Positions 33,410-44,981 of a DNA stretch of 64,000 nt are shown one piece after another. The translations under genes and the position numbers were made by a program. How positions within the stretch are numbered: position 1 is the stretch's first letter; every line of letters begins with the position of its first letter. Below the pieces are notes generated by a model. The model saw only the letters and a list, made by a program, of their open reading frames with translations, was not told where the DNA came from and made no database searches. This stretch comes from Halomonas elongata DSM 2581 (GTDB taxonomy: Bacteria; Pseudomonadota; Gammaproteobacteria; Pseudomonadales; Halomonadaceae). The stretch lies in NCBI RefSeq assembly GCF_000196875.2, contig NC_014532.2, positions 3,286,001 through 3,350,000 on the forward strand. Reading direction: 5' to 3'.

Positions 33410-34633
33410 ATGTCTGCATTGCCCGGAAAACGCATCCTGCTCGGGATCGGCGCCGGTATCGCCGCCTACAAGAGCGCGCACCTGGCTCGCCTGCTCAAGC
33501 AGGCGGGCTTCGAGGTTCGCGTGGTCATGACCGAAGGCGCCCAGGCCTTCATTGCGCCCCTGACGCTCCAGGCCCTGACCGGCGAAGCGGTGCGTACCTC
33601 GCTGCTCGATCCCGAGGCCGAGGCCGGCATGGGCCACATCGAACTGGCCCGCTGGGCCGATCGCATCCTGATCGCCCCCGCCACGGCCGATCTGATGGCA
33701 CGCCTGGCCCATGGTCAGGCGGACGACCTGCTCACCACCCTGTGTCTGGCCAGCCGCGCCGAAAAGTTCATGGCACCGGCCATGAACCAGGCCATGTGGA
33801 GTAACCCCGCCACTGCGCGCAACGCCCACCGGCTCGCCGAAGACGGCTGGCAGCTGCTCGGCCCCGACAGCGGCGATCAGGCCTGTGGCGACGTGGGGCC
33901 GGGCCGCATGCTCGAGCCCGAGGACATCTTCGCCGCCCTGGCCGGGACGGCCGAGCGGCCCGCCGAAGGGCTGAAGGTGGTGATCACCGCCGGGCCGACC
34001 CGCGAGCCCCTCGATCCGGTGCGCTACCTCTCCAACCACAGCTCCGGCAAGATGGGCTACGCCCTGGCCGCCGCCGCCGTGGCCCTGGGCGCCGAGGTGC
34101 ACCTGATCAGCGGCCCGGTAGCCCTGGCCACGCCGTACGGCGTGACCCGGCACGACGTGGAAAGCGCCAACGACATGTTGGCGGCCGCCGAACGTCTCGC
34201 CGATGACTGCGACCTCTTCATCGGCTGCGCCGCCGTGGCCGACTACCGCGCCGAAGCCCCGGCCGAGCACAAGCTCAAGAAGCGCGATGACGAAGACGCC
34301 ATGACCCTGCGCCTGGTCAAGAATCCCGATATCATTGCCCGCATCGCCGCCCGGGACGACCGCCCCTTCGTCATCGGCTTCGCCGCCGAGACCCGCGACC
34401 TCGAGCGTTACGGCCGCGACAAGCTGACGCGCAAGCAGCTCGACATGGTGGTGGCCAACGACGTTTCCCAGGATGGGCTCGGCTTCGGCGCCGACGACAA
34501 CGCCGCCGTGCTGCTCTGGAAAGACGGCGACGCCATCGACCGCGACGCCCAGCCCCCGCAACCCAAGTCACGACTGGCCGAGGCCGTCCTGAAGCGGGCA
34601 CTGAGCCGCCTGAACACCACTCACCACGCCTGA
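33410..34633 (+). CDS. coaBC: Bifunctional phosphopantothenoylcysteine decarboxylase/synthetase
   Basis: 407 residues from the ATG at 33410 (a TTG four codons upstream is less likely). The N-terminal flavoprotein CoaC domain has GIGAGIAAYKSAHLARLL and the PxMNxxMW motif (MAPAMNQAMWSNP); the C-terminal CoaB domain has AGPTREPLDPVRYLSNHSSG and the KKRDD segment. Makes 4'-phosphopantetheine for coenzyme A. The coaBC-dut-algC-argB order matches pseudomonads. Confidence 0.97.
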   Translation: MSALPGKRILLGIGAGIAAYKSAHLARLLKQAGFEVRVVMTEGAQAFIAPLTLQALTGEAVRTSLLDPEAEAGMGHIELARWADRILIAPATADLMARLAHGQADDLLTTLCLASRAEKFMAPAMNQAMWSNPATARNAHRLAEDGWQLLGPDSGDQACGDVGPGRMLEPEDIFAALAGTAERPAEGLKVVITAGPTREPLDPVRYLSNHSSGKMGYALAAAAVALGAEVHLISGPVALATPYGVTRHDVESANDMLAAAERLADDCDLFIGCAAVADYRAEAPAEHKLKKRDDEDAMTLRLVKNPDIIARIAARDDRPFVIGFAAETRDLERYGRDKLTRKQLDMVVANDVSQDGLGFGADDNAAVLLWKDGDAIDRDAQPPQPKSRLAEAVLKRALSRLNTTHHA

Positions 34634-34657
34634 CACCCCGATTCCGGAAGACACCCG

Positions 34658-35125
34658 ATGCCGACTTTTCCCGACCGCCCCCGCCTCGCCGTCAAGCTGC
34701 TCGACGAGCGCATGCGCGACTATATGCCCCATTACGCCACCGCCGGTTCGGCGGGCATGGACCTGCGAGCCCTGCTCGACGCCCCCCTGACCCTCGAACC
34801 CGGCGACTGCGAACTGGTGCGCACCGGACTCGCCATCCACATTGCCGACCCGGGCCTGGCCGGCATGGTCCTGCCCCGCTCGGGGCTCGGCCACAAGCAC
34901 GGCATCGTGCTCGGCAACCTGGTGGGCCTGATCGACTCCGACTACCAGGGAGAGTTGATGGTCTCGGTCTGGAACCGGGGCGACACCTCTTTCACCCTGG
35001 AGCCCTTCGAGCGCCTGGCCCAGTATGTTCTGGTACCCGTGGTGCAGGCCGATCTCGAGGTCGTCGACGACTTCGACGCCAGTGCCCGGGGCATGGGCGG
35101 CTTCGGCAGTTCCGGCCGTCACTGA
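34658..35125 (+). CDS. dut: Deoxyuridine 5'-triphosphate nucleotidohydrolase
   Basis: 155 residues with the trimeric dUTPase motifs in order: [53 protein letters not shown] and the C-terminal [12 protein letters not shown] arm. Hydrolyses dUTP to dUMP and PPi, preventing uracil incorporation and feeding dTMP synthesis. Located 24 bp after coaBC. Confidence 0.98.
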   Translation: MPTFPDRPRLAVKLLDERMRDYMPHYATAGSAGMDLRALLDAPLTLEPGDCELVRTGLAIHIADPGLAGMVLPRSGLGHKHGIVLGNLVGLIDSDYQGELMVSVWNRGDTSFTLEPFERLAQYVLVPVVQADLEVVDDFDASARGMGGFGSSGRH

Positions 35126-35187
35126 CCCGGCTATCACTACTGGCCCGACAGCGCCATTGACTTCATTCACGATCAAGGACCGATGAC

Positions 35188-37531
<2,344 letters not shown>

Positions 37532-37564
37532 TCCTTTCCCAACGAGCGATAAGAAAAGCACACC

Positions 37565-38176
37565 ATGACGCAGGAAGCTTCCCCCTCCAGCCGTCGCGAC
37601 CAGATTCTGCAAGGACTGGCGCTGATGCTGGAGGAAGACAGTGGCAAACGCATTACCATCGCCGCCCTGGCCCGCCAGATCGGCGTTTCGGAAGCGGCTC
37701 TCTACCGCCACTTCCCCAGCAAGGCACGCATGTTCGAGGGACTCATCGAGTTCATCGAGCAGACGCTGTTCGAACGCATCGCCCGCATTCTCGAGGAGGT
37801 GCCCGAAGCGGTGCCGCGCTGCGGCCAGATCCTCACCCTGTTGCTGGGCTTCGCCGAAAAGAACCCCGGCCTTTCGCGCCTGCTGGGCGGCGATGCCCTG
37901 ACCGGCGAGACCGCCCGGCTGCGACAGCGCATCCATCAACTGTTCGAACGCCTGGAAACCCAGCTCAAGCAGGTGCTGCGCGAGGCCGAGCTACGCGAAG
38001 GACGGCGCCCGGCGATGCCGATTCCCGCCGCCGCCAACATGCTGCTGGCCCACGCCGAGGGGCGCATCTCCCAGTACGTACGCAGCGACTTCAAGCGCCG
38101 CCCCACCGAACACTGGGACGACCAGTGGCCAGCGCTCTCCGCCCGCCTGCTGCGCGAGGCGCCGCAGCCCGCCTGA
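37565..38176 (+). CDS. slmA: Nucleoid occlusion factor SlmA
   Basis: 203 residues, TetR fold. HTH at about residues 31-53 (TIAALARQIGVSEAALYRHF), followed by the SlmA-specific body (KARMFEGLIEFIEQTLFERI, LLLGFAEKNPGLSRLLGGDAL). DNA-bound SlmA blocks FtsZ ring formation over the chromosome. Near argB in this family of genomes; distinct from metabolic TetR repressors by its C-terminal sequence. Confidence 0.95.
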   Translation: MTQEASPSSRRDQILQGLALMLEEDSGKRITIAALARQIGVSEAALYRHFPSKARMFEGLIEFIEQTLFERIARILEEVPEAVPRCGQILTLLLGFAEKNPGLSRLLGGDALTGETARLRQRIHQLFERLETQLKQVLREAELREGRRPAMPIPAAANMLLAHAEGRISQYVRSDFKRRPTEHWDDQWPALSARLLREAPQPA

Positions 38177-38200
38177 CACCTTACGAGAGCCCCGTAACGC

Positions 38201-38233
38201 AAACGCCCCGGCCAATGGCCAGGGCGTTTTTCC
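38201..38233. terminator. Bidirectional terminator between slmA and rpoH
   Basis: AAACGCCC (38201-38208) pairs with GGGCGTTT (38222-38229), with an inner GGCC-AAT-GGCC stem; TTTTT follows on the plus strand and the A-rich left side provides a T-run for the minus strand. It fits the convergent slmA and rpoH. Confidence 0.88.
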
Positions 38234-38282
38234 ATGCCGCCTGCGACGGCGAGATACCGACTGTCAGGCAATCAGCACACCA

Positions 38283-39149
38283 TCATGCAGCCAAGGTATC
38301 GCCGATACTCTGCCGAATCTTCTTCATGGCGTTCTTCTCGAGCTGACGGATGCGCTCGGCGGACACGCCATAGACATCGGCCAGATCATGGAGCGTCGAC
38401 TTGTCGTCGCTCAACCAGCGACGCTGGAGGATATCGCGGGAACGCTCATCCAGCTCGGACAGGGCCGCCTGCAGGCGCTGGGTGGAGTCTTCCTCCCAGT
38501 CGCTGTCCTCGAGCTGCGTGGCCGGATCCTGGGAGGCGTCGTCCAGATAATGGACCGGCGCCTGATAGGCGGATTCCTCGTCCTCGCCGGGCGCGGCATC
38601 GAAGCCGGCGTCGTGGGCAGAAAGACGGCCTTCCATCTCGCGCACCACTTCGGGCTTGACGTCGAGATCCTTGGCGATGGCCTCGACCTCGTTGCTGTTC
38701 AGCCAGGCCAGGCGCTTCTTGGCGCCGCGCAGGTTGAAGAACAGCTTGCGCTGGGCCTTGGTGGTGGCGACCTTGACGATCCGCCAGTTGCGCAGCACGA
38801 ACTCGTGGATCTCGGCCTTGATCCAGTGCACGGCGAAGGATACCAGGCGCACGCCCTGATTGGGGTCGAAGCGCTTGACCGCCTTCATCAGGCCGACGTT
38901 GCCTTCCTGGATCAAATCGGCCTGGGCCAGGCCGTACCCGGAATAACTCCGCGCAATGTGCACGACGAAACGCAGGTGAGACATCACCAGACGGCGCGCC
39001 GCCTCGAGATCGCCCTCGTCGTGCAGGCGGAAGGCCAGCTCACGTTCCTCGTCCACGGTGAGCATGGGAATGCCGTTCACCGCCTGGATGTAACCATTGA
39101 GGTCGTGACCCGGTGAAAGGTGGCCCACCGGCAGAAGACTGGTGCTCAT
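38283..39149 (-). CDS. rpoH: RNA polymerase heat-shock sigma factor
   Basis: 288 residues from the ATG at 39149. Region 2 has [18 protein letters not shown] and [17 protein letters not shown]; the RpoH box [15 protein letters not shown] is present, which distinguishes sigma-32 from RpoD or RpoS; region 4 HTH has [19 protein letters not shown]. Directs heat-shock gene transcription. The ftsY-ftsE-ftsX-rpoH order is conserved. The gap to ftsX (128 bp) likely holds its own promoters. Confidence 0.98.
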   Translation of the reverse strand: MSTSLLPVGHLSPGHDLNGYIQAVNGIPMLTVDEERELAFRLHDEGDLEAARRLVMSHLRFVVHIARSYSGYGLAQADLIQEGNVGLMKAVKRFDPNQGVRLVSFAVHWIKAEIHEFVLRNWRIVKVATTKAQRKLFFNLRGAKKRLAWLNSNEVEAIAKDLDVKPEVVREMEGRLSAHDAGFDAAPGEDEESAYQAPVHYLDDASQDPATQLEDSDWEEDSTQRLQAALSELDERSRDILQRRWLSDDKSTLHDLADVYGVSAERIRQLEKNAMKKIRQSIGDTLAA

Positions 39150-39277
39150 TTGCAGGTTGTCTCCCTCGAAACCCAAGTGTGGATCGGTAATCGCTGCTTT
39201 TGACGGCAATAGACCGAGTTGGTTCCGGCTCGCAATGAATTTGCCATGATGCTTTCGTGACAGCTTCCCTCATGGCA

Positions 39278-40255
39278 TCAGCGGGGACGGATCTGCGCCA
39301 GATGACGACTGACCGCGATCCAGGCTCCCAGCCAGCCAAGTAGTGTACTACAGGCCAGAAGCGTTGCCGAGCCCCCGATCCCCAGGGTCGGCAGCGCGAA
39401 ACTGGCGCCATAGCTGGCCGCCAGCGCCGAGACCGGCCCGGACAGCCAGTCGCCGCCGAGCGTCAACAGTCCCCAGGCCAGGACACCGCCTCCCAGGCCG
39501 TACCAGGCGCCGCTGTACAGGAAGGGGCGCCGCACGAACGGATGCGTGGCACCGATCAGCGTCACCACCTCGATCTCCTGACGGCGGTTCTCCACGGCCA
39601 GCCGGATGGTATTGCCCACCACCAGCAGCACGCCCATGCCGAACAGCACGGCCAGCGCCAGGGTGACCCGCTGACCGAGTTCCGCCAGATGGCGCAGGCG
39701 TTCCAGCCAGGCCAGGTCGAGCCGCACCTCCTCGACGCCATTCAGCCCCTCGAGCTCATCGGCCAGCCGACGCACGGCCTCCGGCGAAGGATCGACGGGC
39801 GAGATCACCACGCTTGCCGGCAGCGGGTTGTCGGGCAGGCGCGCCAGGGCATCCTCGAGCCCCAGTGACTGCTGAAACTCGGCCATGCCCTCGGCGGCGG
39901 TGATCAAGCGAGTATCCGCCACGCCCTGCTGGGCCGCCAGCGCTTCCTCGATGCGTCCGGCCTCGCCGTCGTCGACCCGCTCGGCGAGATAAGCCGTCAG
40001 GGTGGCACTCTCGTCGAGTTCGGCATCGAGCAGCCGGGCACCGTCCAGGGCCAGCCACAGGCCGGCCGGCAGCACCAGGGCGATCGCGATGGCCAGCATG
40101 GTCAGCAGGCTACTCAACGGATGGCGCAGCAGGCGCATCGCGCTGTCCCGGGCCATGGCGCGATGGTGACGTCCCCAGCTGCGCCAGCGCCCACTGGCGC
40201 CGGCTCGATAGGCCCGGGCGCCACGCTGGGCCGGCTTTTGTGCCTGACGGCTCAT
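39278..40255 (-). CDS. ftsX: Cell division ABC-like protein FtsX
   Basis: 325 residues with four membrane segments: the first at about residues 47-70 (LLTMLAIAIALVLPAGLWLAL), then a periplasmic loop, then three C-terminal segments. FtsX with FtsE transmits signals at the divisome to periplasmic peptidoglycan hydrolase activators. A basic N-terminal tail of about 40 residues precedes the first segment. Its ATG overlaps the ftsE stop by 4 bp. Confidence 0.96.
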   Translation of the reverse strand: MSRQAQKPAQRGARAYRAGASGRWRSWGRHHRAMARDSAMRLLRHPLSSLLTMLAIAIALVLPAGLWLALDGARLLDAELDESATLTAYLAERVDDGEAGRIEEALAAQQGVADTRLITAAEGMAEFQQSLGLEDALARLPDNPLPASVVISPVDPSPEAVRRLADELEGLNGVEEVRLDLAWLERLRHLAELGQRVTLALAVLFGMGVLLVVGNTIRLAVENRRQEIEVVTLIGATHPFVRRPFLYSGAWYGLGGGVLAWGLLTLGGDWLSGPVSALAASYGASFALPTLGIGGSATLLACSTLLGWLGAWIAVSRHLAQIRPR

Positions 40256-40920
40256 AGGGCCTCCTCGTCGGCCACCAGGCGCCCTTCGTGAAGGCGCAGG
40301 GTACGGTGCCGCAGCCGGGCGATCAGCGCCAGGTCGTGACTGGCCACCATCACCGTGGTGCCGATCCGATTGAAGTCCTCGAACAGCGACATGATGTCGG
40401 CCGACAGTTGAGGGTCGAGGTTGCCCGTCGGCTCGTCGGCCAGCAGCAGGGCCGGCTTGTTGACCACCGCCCGGGCGATGCCCACCCGTTGCTGCTCGCC
40501 GCCCGACAGCTCGATGGGCAGGGCCCGCTCGCGATGCAGCAGCCCGACCTTGTCGAGCGCCGCCCGGACACGGCGCGAGGTCTCCCTGGGCTCCATGCCC
40601 TGAATCTCCAGCGGCAGGGCCACGTTGTGGTAGATCGAGCGGTCGAAAAGCAGCTGGTGGTCCTGAAAGACCACGCCGATCTGGCGCCGGTAGAAGGGCA
40701 CCTGGGTATGATGCAGGCGATCGATGTCATGGCCTGCCACCAGGATGCGCCCCCGACTGGGCCGCTCGAGGCGGATGATCAGGCGCAGCAGGGAACTCTT
40801 GCCGGCCCCGGAGTGACCGGTGAGAAAGACCATCTCGCCACGCCCGACCCGGAAGTTGAGATGGGCCAGCGCCTCGAAGCGCCCTCCATAGCGCTTGCCG
40901 ACGTGTTCGAAGGCGATCAT
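40252..40920 (-). CDS. ftsE: Cell division ATP-binding protein FtsE
   Basis: 222 residues, ABC ATPase. Walker [10 protein letters not shown], signature [16 protein letters not shown], Walker [13 protein letters not shown]. Overlaps ftsY upstream and ftsX downstream by 4 bp each, so all three are translationally coupled. Partner of FtsX at the septum. Confidence 0.98.
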   Translation of the reverse strand: MIAFEHVGKRYGGRFEALAHLNFRVGRGEMVFLTGHSGAGKSSLLRLIIRLERPSRGRILVAGHDIDRLHHTQVPFYRRQIGVVFQDHQLLFDRSIYHNVALPLEIQGMEPRETSRRVRAALDKVGLLHRERALPIELSGGEQQRVGIARAVVNKPALLLADEPTGNLDPQLSADIMSLFEDFNRIGTTVMVASHDLALIARLRHRTLRLHEGRLVADEEAL

Positions 40921-42284
40921 GCCGCGGCATCGTCCCTGTCGAAGAGCGCATCGACGAATTCGCGGGCCGCGAACGGGCGCAGGTCATCCAGCGTCTCGCC
41001 CACGCCGATGAAGCGAATCGGCGTGCCGAGCTGCTGCGCCAGGGCGAAGATGATGCCGCCCTTGGCGGTACCGTCGAGCTTGGTCAAGGTGATCCCCGTG
41101 ACCGGCACCGCCTCGTTGAAGGTCGAAGCCTGGGACAGGGCGTTCTGGCCGGTGCCAGCATCGAGCACCAGCATCACCTCATGAGGCGCGTCGGCATCGA
41201 GCTTGCCCATCACCCGCCGTACCTTCTTCAGCTCTTCCATCAGGTGCGACTTGTTGTGCAGGCGTCCGGCGGTGTCGGCAATCAGTACGTCGACGCCGCG
41301 CGCACGGGCCGCCGCCAGGGCATCGTAGACCACGGAGGCGCTGTCGGCGCCGGTATGCTGGGCCACCACCGGCACACTGTTGCGCTCCCCCCACACCTTG
41401 AGCTGCTCCACGGCAGCGGCGCGGAAGGTATCGCCGGCGGCCAGCATCACGCTGCGCCCCTCGCGCTGGAAGCGCTGGGTCAGCTTGCCGATGGTGGTGG
41501 TCTTGCCCACGCCGTTGACGCCGACCACCAGGATGACGAAGGGACCTTCACCCTTGGGCGGCAGCTCCAGGGGCTGGGTGACGCCATCGAGCAGGCTCGC
41601 CAGCTCCTCCTGGAGCGCCTTGAACAGCGCCTCCGGATCCTTGAGTTCCTTGCGGGAGACCCGCTCGGTGAGTCGGTCGATGATCTCGGTGGTCGCCTCG
41701 ATCCCCACATCGGCCATCAGCAGCTGGGTCTCGAGTTCTTCCATCAGATCGTCGTCGATCTGCTTGCGCCCGAGAAACAGCCCGGCCAGGCCGTCGGTCA
41801 GATTGGCCCGTGTCTTGCCGAGCCCATCCTTGATGCGAGCGAACCAGCCCTTCTTTTCACCACGGGGCTTTTCCCGAGGTGCCGCGGCGGCCGGCTCGGG
41901 CGTCGGTTCCGGTTCAGGCTCGATCTCGGGAGCGGGCTCCGGCTCCACCTCGGGTGTCGGTTCAGGCTCGACCTCGGGAGCGGGCTCCGGCTCCACCTCA
42001 GGCGTCGGCTCGGGTTCAACCTCGGGAGCGGGCTCCGGCTCCACCTCGGGCGTCGGCTCGGGCTCGACCTCGGGAACGGGGTCCGGCTCCACCTCGGGCG
42101 TCGGCTCGGGCTCGACCTCAGGGGCGGGCTCCGACTCGACCTCGGGGGCGGGCTCGGGTTCGACTTCGGGAGCAGATGCCGCTTCCTCATCGGCGAGCGC
42201 CGCTTCGTCGCGCTCGACCTCCTGCTCAGGCGTCTGGGACGCCTGTTCTTCCTGCTTCTTCTTGCGCTTGAAAAAACCGAACAT
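40917..42284 (-). CDS. ftsY: Signal recognition particle receptor FtsY
   Basis: 455 residues from the ATG at 42284. An N-terminal basic patch (FGFFKRKKK) is followed by a long acidic A domain built of about eleven octapeptide repeats (residues 39-126, consensus PEVEPEPA/T). The NG GTPase follows, with [34 protein letters not shown] and [10 protein letters not shown]. It docks SRP-ribosome complexes at the membrane. The basic N-terminus and acidic repeats fit membrane and translocon contact. A 12-codon upstream extension is not favoured. Confidence 0.97.
   Translation of the reverse strand: MFGFFKRKKKQEEQASQTPEQEVERDEAALADEEAASAPEVEPEPAPEVESEPAPEVEPEPTPEVEPDPVPEVEPEPTPEVEPEPAPEVEPEPTPEVEPEPAPEVEPEPTPEVEPEPAPEIEPEPEPTPEPAAAAPREKPRGEKKGWFARIKDGLGKTRANLTDGLAGLFLGRKQIDDDLMEELETQLLMADVGIEATTEIIDRLTERVSRKELKDPEALFKALQEELASLLDGVTQPLELPPKGEGPFVILVVGVNGVGKTTTIGKLTQRFQREGRSVMLAAGDTFRAAAVEQLKVWGERNSVPVVAQHTGADSASVVYDALAAARARGVDVLIADTAGRLHNKSHLMEELKKVRRVMGKLDADAPHEVMLVLDAGTGQNALSQASTFNEAVPVTGITLTKLDGTAKGGIIFALAQQLGTPIRFIGVGETLDDLRPFAAREFVDALFDRDDAAA
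41907..42170 (-). repeat. 24-bp coding tandem repeats in ftsY (about 11 units)
   Basis: Eleven near-identical 24-bp units encode PEVEPEPA/T octapeptides. The nucleotide repeat is strong enough (GGCTCCACCTCGGGCGTC and variants) to permit slippage or recombination that changes the length of the acidic linker by whole octapeptides without shifting frame. Confidence 0.9.
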
Positions 42285-42375
42285 GGGGGGATTCAGCCTC
42301 GCGGGTGAACGAATCGTCACATCCTACCATCGCGCACCATGACTGTGGACAAGACGCCCGCTACAATCGGCCCTC

Positions 42376-43029
42376 ATGACTCGACGCCGCTCCCCTTCCC
42401 GCCCATCGCGCCACTCCCGCGCCCCCCGTCGCCGAGACGGGAATCGCGGCCGGGGCCAGTTGCGCATCATCGGCGGCGAGTACCGCCGCCGCCTGCTCCC
42501 CGTGATCGACCTGCCGGGGCTGCGCCCCACGCCGGACCGTGTCCGGGAGACGCTCTTCAACTGGCTTGGGCCCGGCCTCGCCGGCGCTCGGGTCCTGGAC
42601 CTCTTCGCCGGCACCGGCGCCCTCGGCCTGGAAGCCCTGTCGCGTGGCGCCCATGACGCCATCCTGGTAGAGCTCGACGCCCGGGCGAGCCGCGCCCTGG
42701 AAGACAACCTGGCCACGCTCGGCATTACCCATGCCCGAGTGGTCAATGCCGACGTCATGCGCTTTCTCGACGCCGAACCGACGCCTCATTCGCTGGTCTT
42801 CCTCGATCCGCCCTTCCGCCAGGACCTGGCGGCCGCCTGCTGCGCGGCCCTGGAAGGCGGCTGGCTGAGCGACGATGCCAGCATCTACCTGGAGACCGAA
42901 TCGACCCTCGCCCCGGAAGTGCCGGCCAACTGGATCCTGCATCGGGAAGTCCGCGCGGGCGACAGCACCGGACGACTGTATCGGCGCCGGCCCACGGGTG
43001 AGGATTCACCCACCGAAGACGCTTGCTGA
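42376..43029 (+). CDS. rsmD: 16S rRNA (guanine-966-N2) methyltransferase
   Basis: 217 residues. SAM motif VLDLFAGTGALGLEALSRGA and catalytic LVFLDPPFRQDL, preceded by the RsmD-type RIIGGEYRRRLLPV and RPTPDRVRETLFNWL segments. A 25-residue Arg/Ser-rich basic N-terminus precedes the core and may aid RNA binding. Methylates G966 of 16S rRNA. Divergent from ftsY, a widely conserved arrangement. Confidence 0.95.
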   Translation: MTRRRSPSRPSRHSRAPRRRDGNRGRGQLRIIGGEYRRRLLPVIDLPGLRPTPDRVRETLFNWLGPGLAGARVLDLFAGTGALGLEALSRGAHDAILVELDARASRALEDNLATLGITHARVVNADVMRFLDAEPTPHSLVFLDPPFRQDLAAACCAALEGGWLSDDASIYLETESTLAPEVPANWILHREVRAGDSTGRLYRRRPTGEDSPTEDAC

Positions 43030-43115
43030 GCCCCCTCGGTGGCGTTACGCTGCCGATGGCAGGACGCTTTCGGCGGGCCGGGCCCGACTCAGCAGGACAT
43101 CATCAGGAGAAACGG

Positions 43116-43346
43116 ATGAGCATCGAACTCTTCAACCAGCTCGAACAGAAAGTCTCCAGCGCCGTCGAGGCCCTGGAGTTGATGAAGATGGAAGCCGAGG
43201 AGCTGCGCGAGGAAAACGCCCGCCTCAAGCAGGAACGCGAGGAGTGGGAACGTCGCTTGTCGGCGCTGCTGGGCAAGTTCGACGATGTCGAGACCGAGCA
43301 GTCATCGCAGCAAGAGCAGCCGGCGCCCCAGCAGCAGCCAGGCTGA
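43116..43346 (+). CDS. zapB: Cell division protein ZapB (short coiled coil)
   Basis: 76 residues from the ATG at 43116, with AGGAGA upstream. The N-terminus (SIELFNQLEQKVSSAVEALE) and the end of the coil (WERRLSALLGKFDDV) closely parallel E. coli ZapB (LEVFEKLEAKV..., WQERLQALLG), but the middle heptads are about 18 residues shorter and a Gln/Pro tail is added. ZapB stabilises the Z ring with ZapA. Call by pattern only. Confidence 0.72.
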   Translation: MSIELFNQLEQKVSSAVEALELMKMEAEELREENARLKQEREEWERRLSALLGKFDDVETEQSSQQEQPAPQQQPG

Positions 43347-43354
43347 GCCCCGGT

Positions 43355-43819
43355 TCACGCCCCGCCCAGGTGGCGTGACATCAGCAAGGCGTCCTCCCGC
43401 CCGGCGCCGTCCAGCGACGGGTAATAGTCGCGACGGCGCCCATCCTCGGCAAACCCCATGCGCCGGTAGAGCGTGATCGCCGGCGCATTGGCTTCCCTGA
43501 CCTCCAGCAGCAGCCGCTCGCTCTTCCAGGCTTTCGCCTGGGCGATTACTGCCTCCATCAGCGCCACCGCCAAGCCACGACGACGCGCATGGCTAGCCAC
43601 CAGGATGGACTGAAGCTCAGCATCGAAAGGCAGACGCGAGAGAATGGCATAGCCGAGCAATTCGCCGTCTTCCTCGAGACCGAACACCACATCGGCTCCA
43701 TCCGTCAGCGCCGCCTTCAGCCGGGCCGCCGACAAGGGGTAGGTCTGGTACACGCGCTCCAGCTCGACCAGGGCCGCCAGGGCCGAGCGCCCCAGGGGCG
43801 CCGGAGAGGGATCAGGCAT
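43355..43819 (-). CDS. rimI: Ribosomal protein S18-alanine N-acetyltransferase
   Basis: 154 residues from the ATG at 43819. GNAT fold with acetyl-CoA loop ASHARRRGLAVALM (a Q/RxxGxG/A variant) and the RimI-type LLLEVREANAPAITLYRRMGF. Acetylates the N-terminus of S18. Overlaps the preceding psi-like gene by 8 bp. The holD-rimI neighbourhood is known from E. coli, which supports both calls. Confidence 0.9.
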   Translation of the reverse strand: MPDPSPAPLGRSALAALVELERVYQTYPLSAARLKAALTDGADVVFGLEEDGELLGYAILSRLPFDAELQSILVASHARRRGLAVALMEAVIAQAKAWKSERLLLEVREANAPAITLYRRMGFAEDGRRRDYYPSLDGAGREDALLMSRHLGGA

Positions 43820-44645
43820 CGGCTCGACTCTCCTCGTCGCCGACACGCCAGTCGCGCTTCCAGCCCTGCATGCGGGGCCACAGTGCTCGCTTGGCCTCGG
43901 CGCCACTCGCCAGTTCCTTCAGGTCGGGGCCCTGCCACACCGGCATCGACAGCAGGCCACTTTGCCCTTCGGCGAGCGCCAGCAAGTCGTTCAGGACAGC
44001 GTCGTCACCGAACACCAGCAGCCGCTCCGGCACCCAGCCACGCTGCCGGCGACCGTTGAGGAAGGCCCGCAGCCCTTCCTGCGCTTCTTCCAGAGGCGCC
44101 TCGACCGGCAGGCCCTCGAGCTGCGGCCAGCGGAAGGTCTCGAAGCTCGGCGGCCGGGAAGGCACCACACCGGCCGCCCGCAACAGGTTGCCGAGCAGGC
44201 GATACTCCACATCACTGGGACCGACATCGCGGGGCAGAACCACCAGCCAGCGCCCATCCAGGCAGGTCACCTGCCAGGTGAAGCGCAACGCCTCGGCGGG
44301 CGCCTCGGTCGGTGTGGAAACCGGCGGAGCCGGAGGCGGTGTGGCGGTCGAAGCGGACGCCTCCCCCGGCACCAGATCCCCCAGCAGGGCGCGGGCCCTG
44401 CCCTGTCCTGCCGAAGGCCGGGTCGTCGACTCATTCGACGGCGCTGACGTCGATGACGCCTCGGCGGCATCATCCAGCAACGCGTGCAGGCGTTCGCCGG
44501 GAGCACGGGAGCCGGCCTCCCCGGCCGGCTCCGGCTCCCACTCGCAAGCCTCGGTCGGCCGAGCGTTGGGCAGGCGATAGCGCGCCACCCAGGCCGTCAG
44601 GCCCATGGCCTCCAGATATTGCAGCCGATGCGGCTCGGTGGTCAC
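43812..44645 (-). CDS. Probable DNA polymerase III psi subunit (divergent HolD)
   Basis: 277 residues. The N-terminus (RLQYLEAMGLTAWVARYRLP) resembles the start of E. coli psi (QLQQLGITQW), which binds chi. A low-complexity Ser/Thr/Pro/Ala linker follows (about residues 40-115), then a folded C-terminal part (WLVVLPRDVGPSDVEYRLL, LLVFGDDAVLNDLLAL). E. coli psi is only about half this length; pseudomonads have a longer, hard-to-recognise psi, and the position directly before rimI matches holD-rimI. Clamp-loader function is an inference from N-terminal pattern plus synteny. Overlaps bolA by 4 bp. Confidence 0.6.
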   Translation of the reverse strand: MTTEPHRLQYLEAMGLTAWVARYRLPNARPTEACEWEPEPAGEAGSRAPGERLHALLDDAAEASSTSAPSNESTTRPSAGQGRARALLGDLVPGEASASTATPPPAPPVSTPTEAPAEALRFTWQVTCLDGRWLVVLPRDVGPSDVEYRLLGNLLRAAGVVPSRPPSFETFRWPQLEGLPVEAPLEEAQEGLRAFLNGRRQRGWVPERLLVFGDDAVLNDLLALAEGQSGLLSMPVWQGPDLKELASGAEAKRALWPRMQGWKRDWRVGDEESRADA

Positions 44646-44953
44646 GAGGCCCCGCCGCCCCGGCAGTTCGGCGAATCAGGACGCGCCTCGCCCCGCGACT
44701 GCCATTCTTCCGGGGTGTAGGGGTGCAGCGCCAGGGCGTGCACGGGACCGGCCAGTTCATCGGCCAGCAGGGCGTAGATCTGCTGGTGCCGCTTCACCGG
44801 CATCATGCCCTCGAAACGCGACGATACCAGGGTCACCTTGAAGTGGGTCTCGGCGTTCGGCGGCACATTGTGCATATGGCTCTCGTTCTCCACCGTCAGC
44901 AAGGTGGGCTCGAGGGCCTGGAGCTTTTCCTCGATGATCGACTGGGTGCTCAT
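44642..44953 (-). CDS. bolA: BolA-family protein
   Basis: 103 residues from the ATG at 44953. BolA landmarks: LTVENESHMHNVPPNAETHFKV, then VSSRFEGMMPVKRHQQIYALL, and VHALALHPYTPEEW, with the conserved His residues for Fe-S binding with glutaredoxin partners. The longer loop and C-terminal tail fit BolA rather than IbaG. Likely regulator of iron-sulfur trafficking and cell shape. Overlaps the psi-like gene. Confidence 0.9.
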   Translation of the reverse strand: MSTQSIIEEKLQALEPTLLTVENESHMHNVPPNAETHFKVTLVSSRFEGMMPVKRHQQIYALLADELAGPVHALALHPYTPEEWQSRGEARPDSPNCRGGGAS

Positions 44954-44981
44954 GTCGGCTCCCCGATGGTGAATGTCGTCC

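Noticed and set aside
41907-42170. 24-bp repeats as a CRISPR or satellite
   Set aside because: They are in frame within ftsY and encode its acidic domain.
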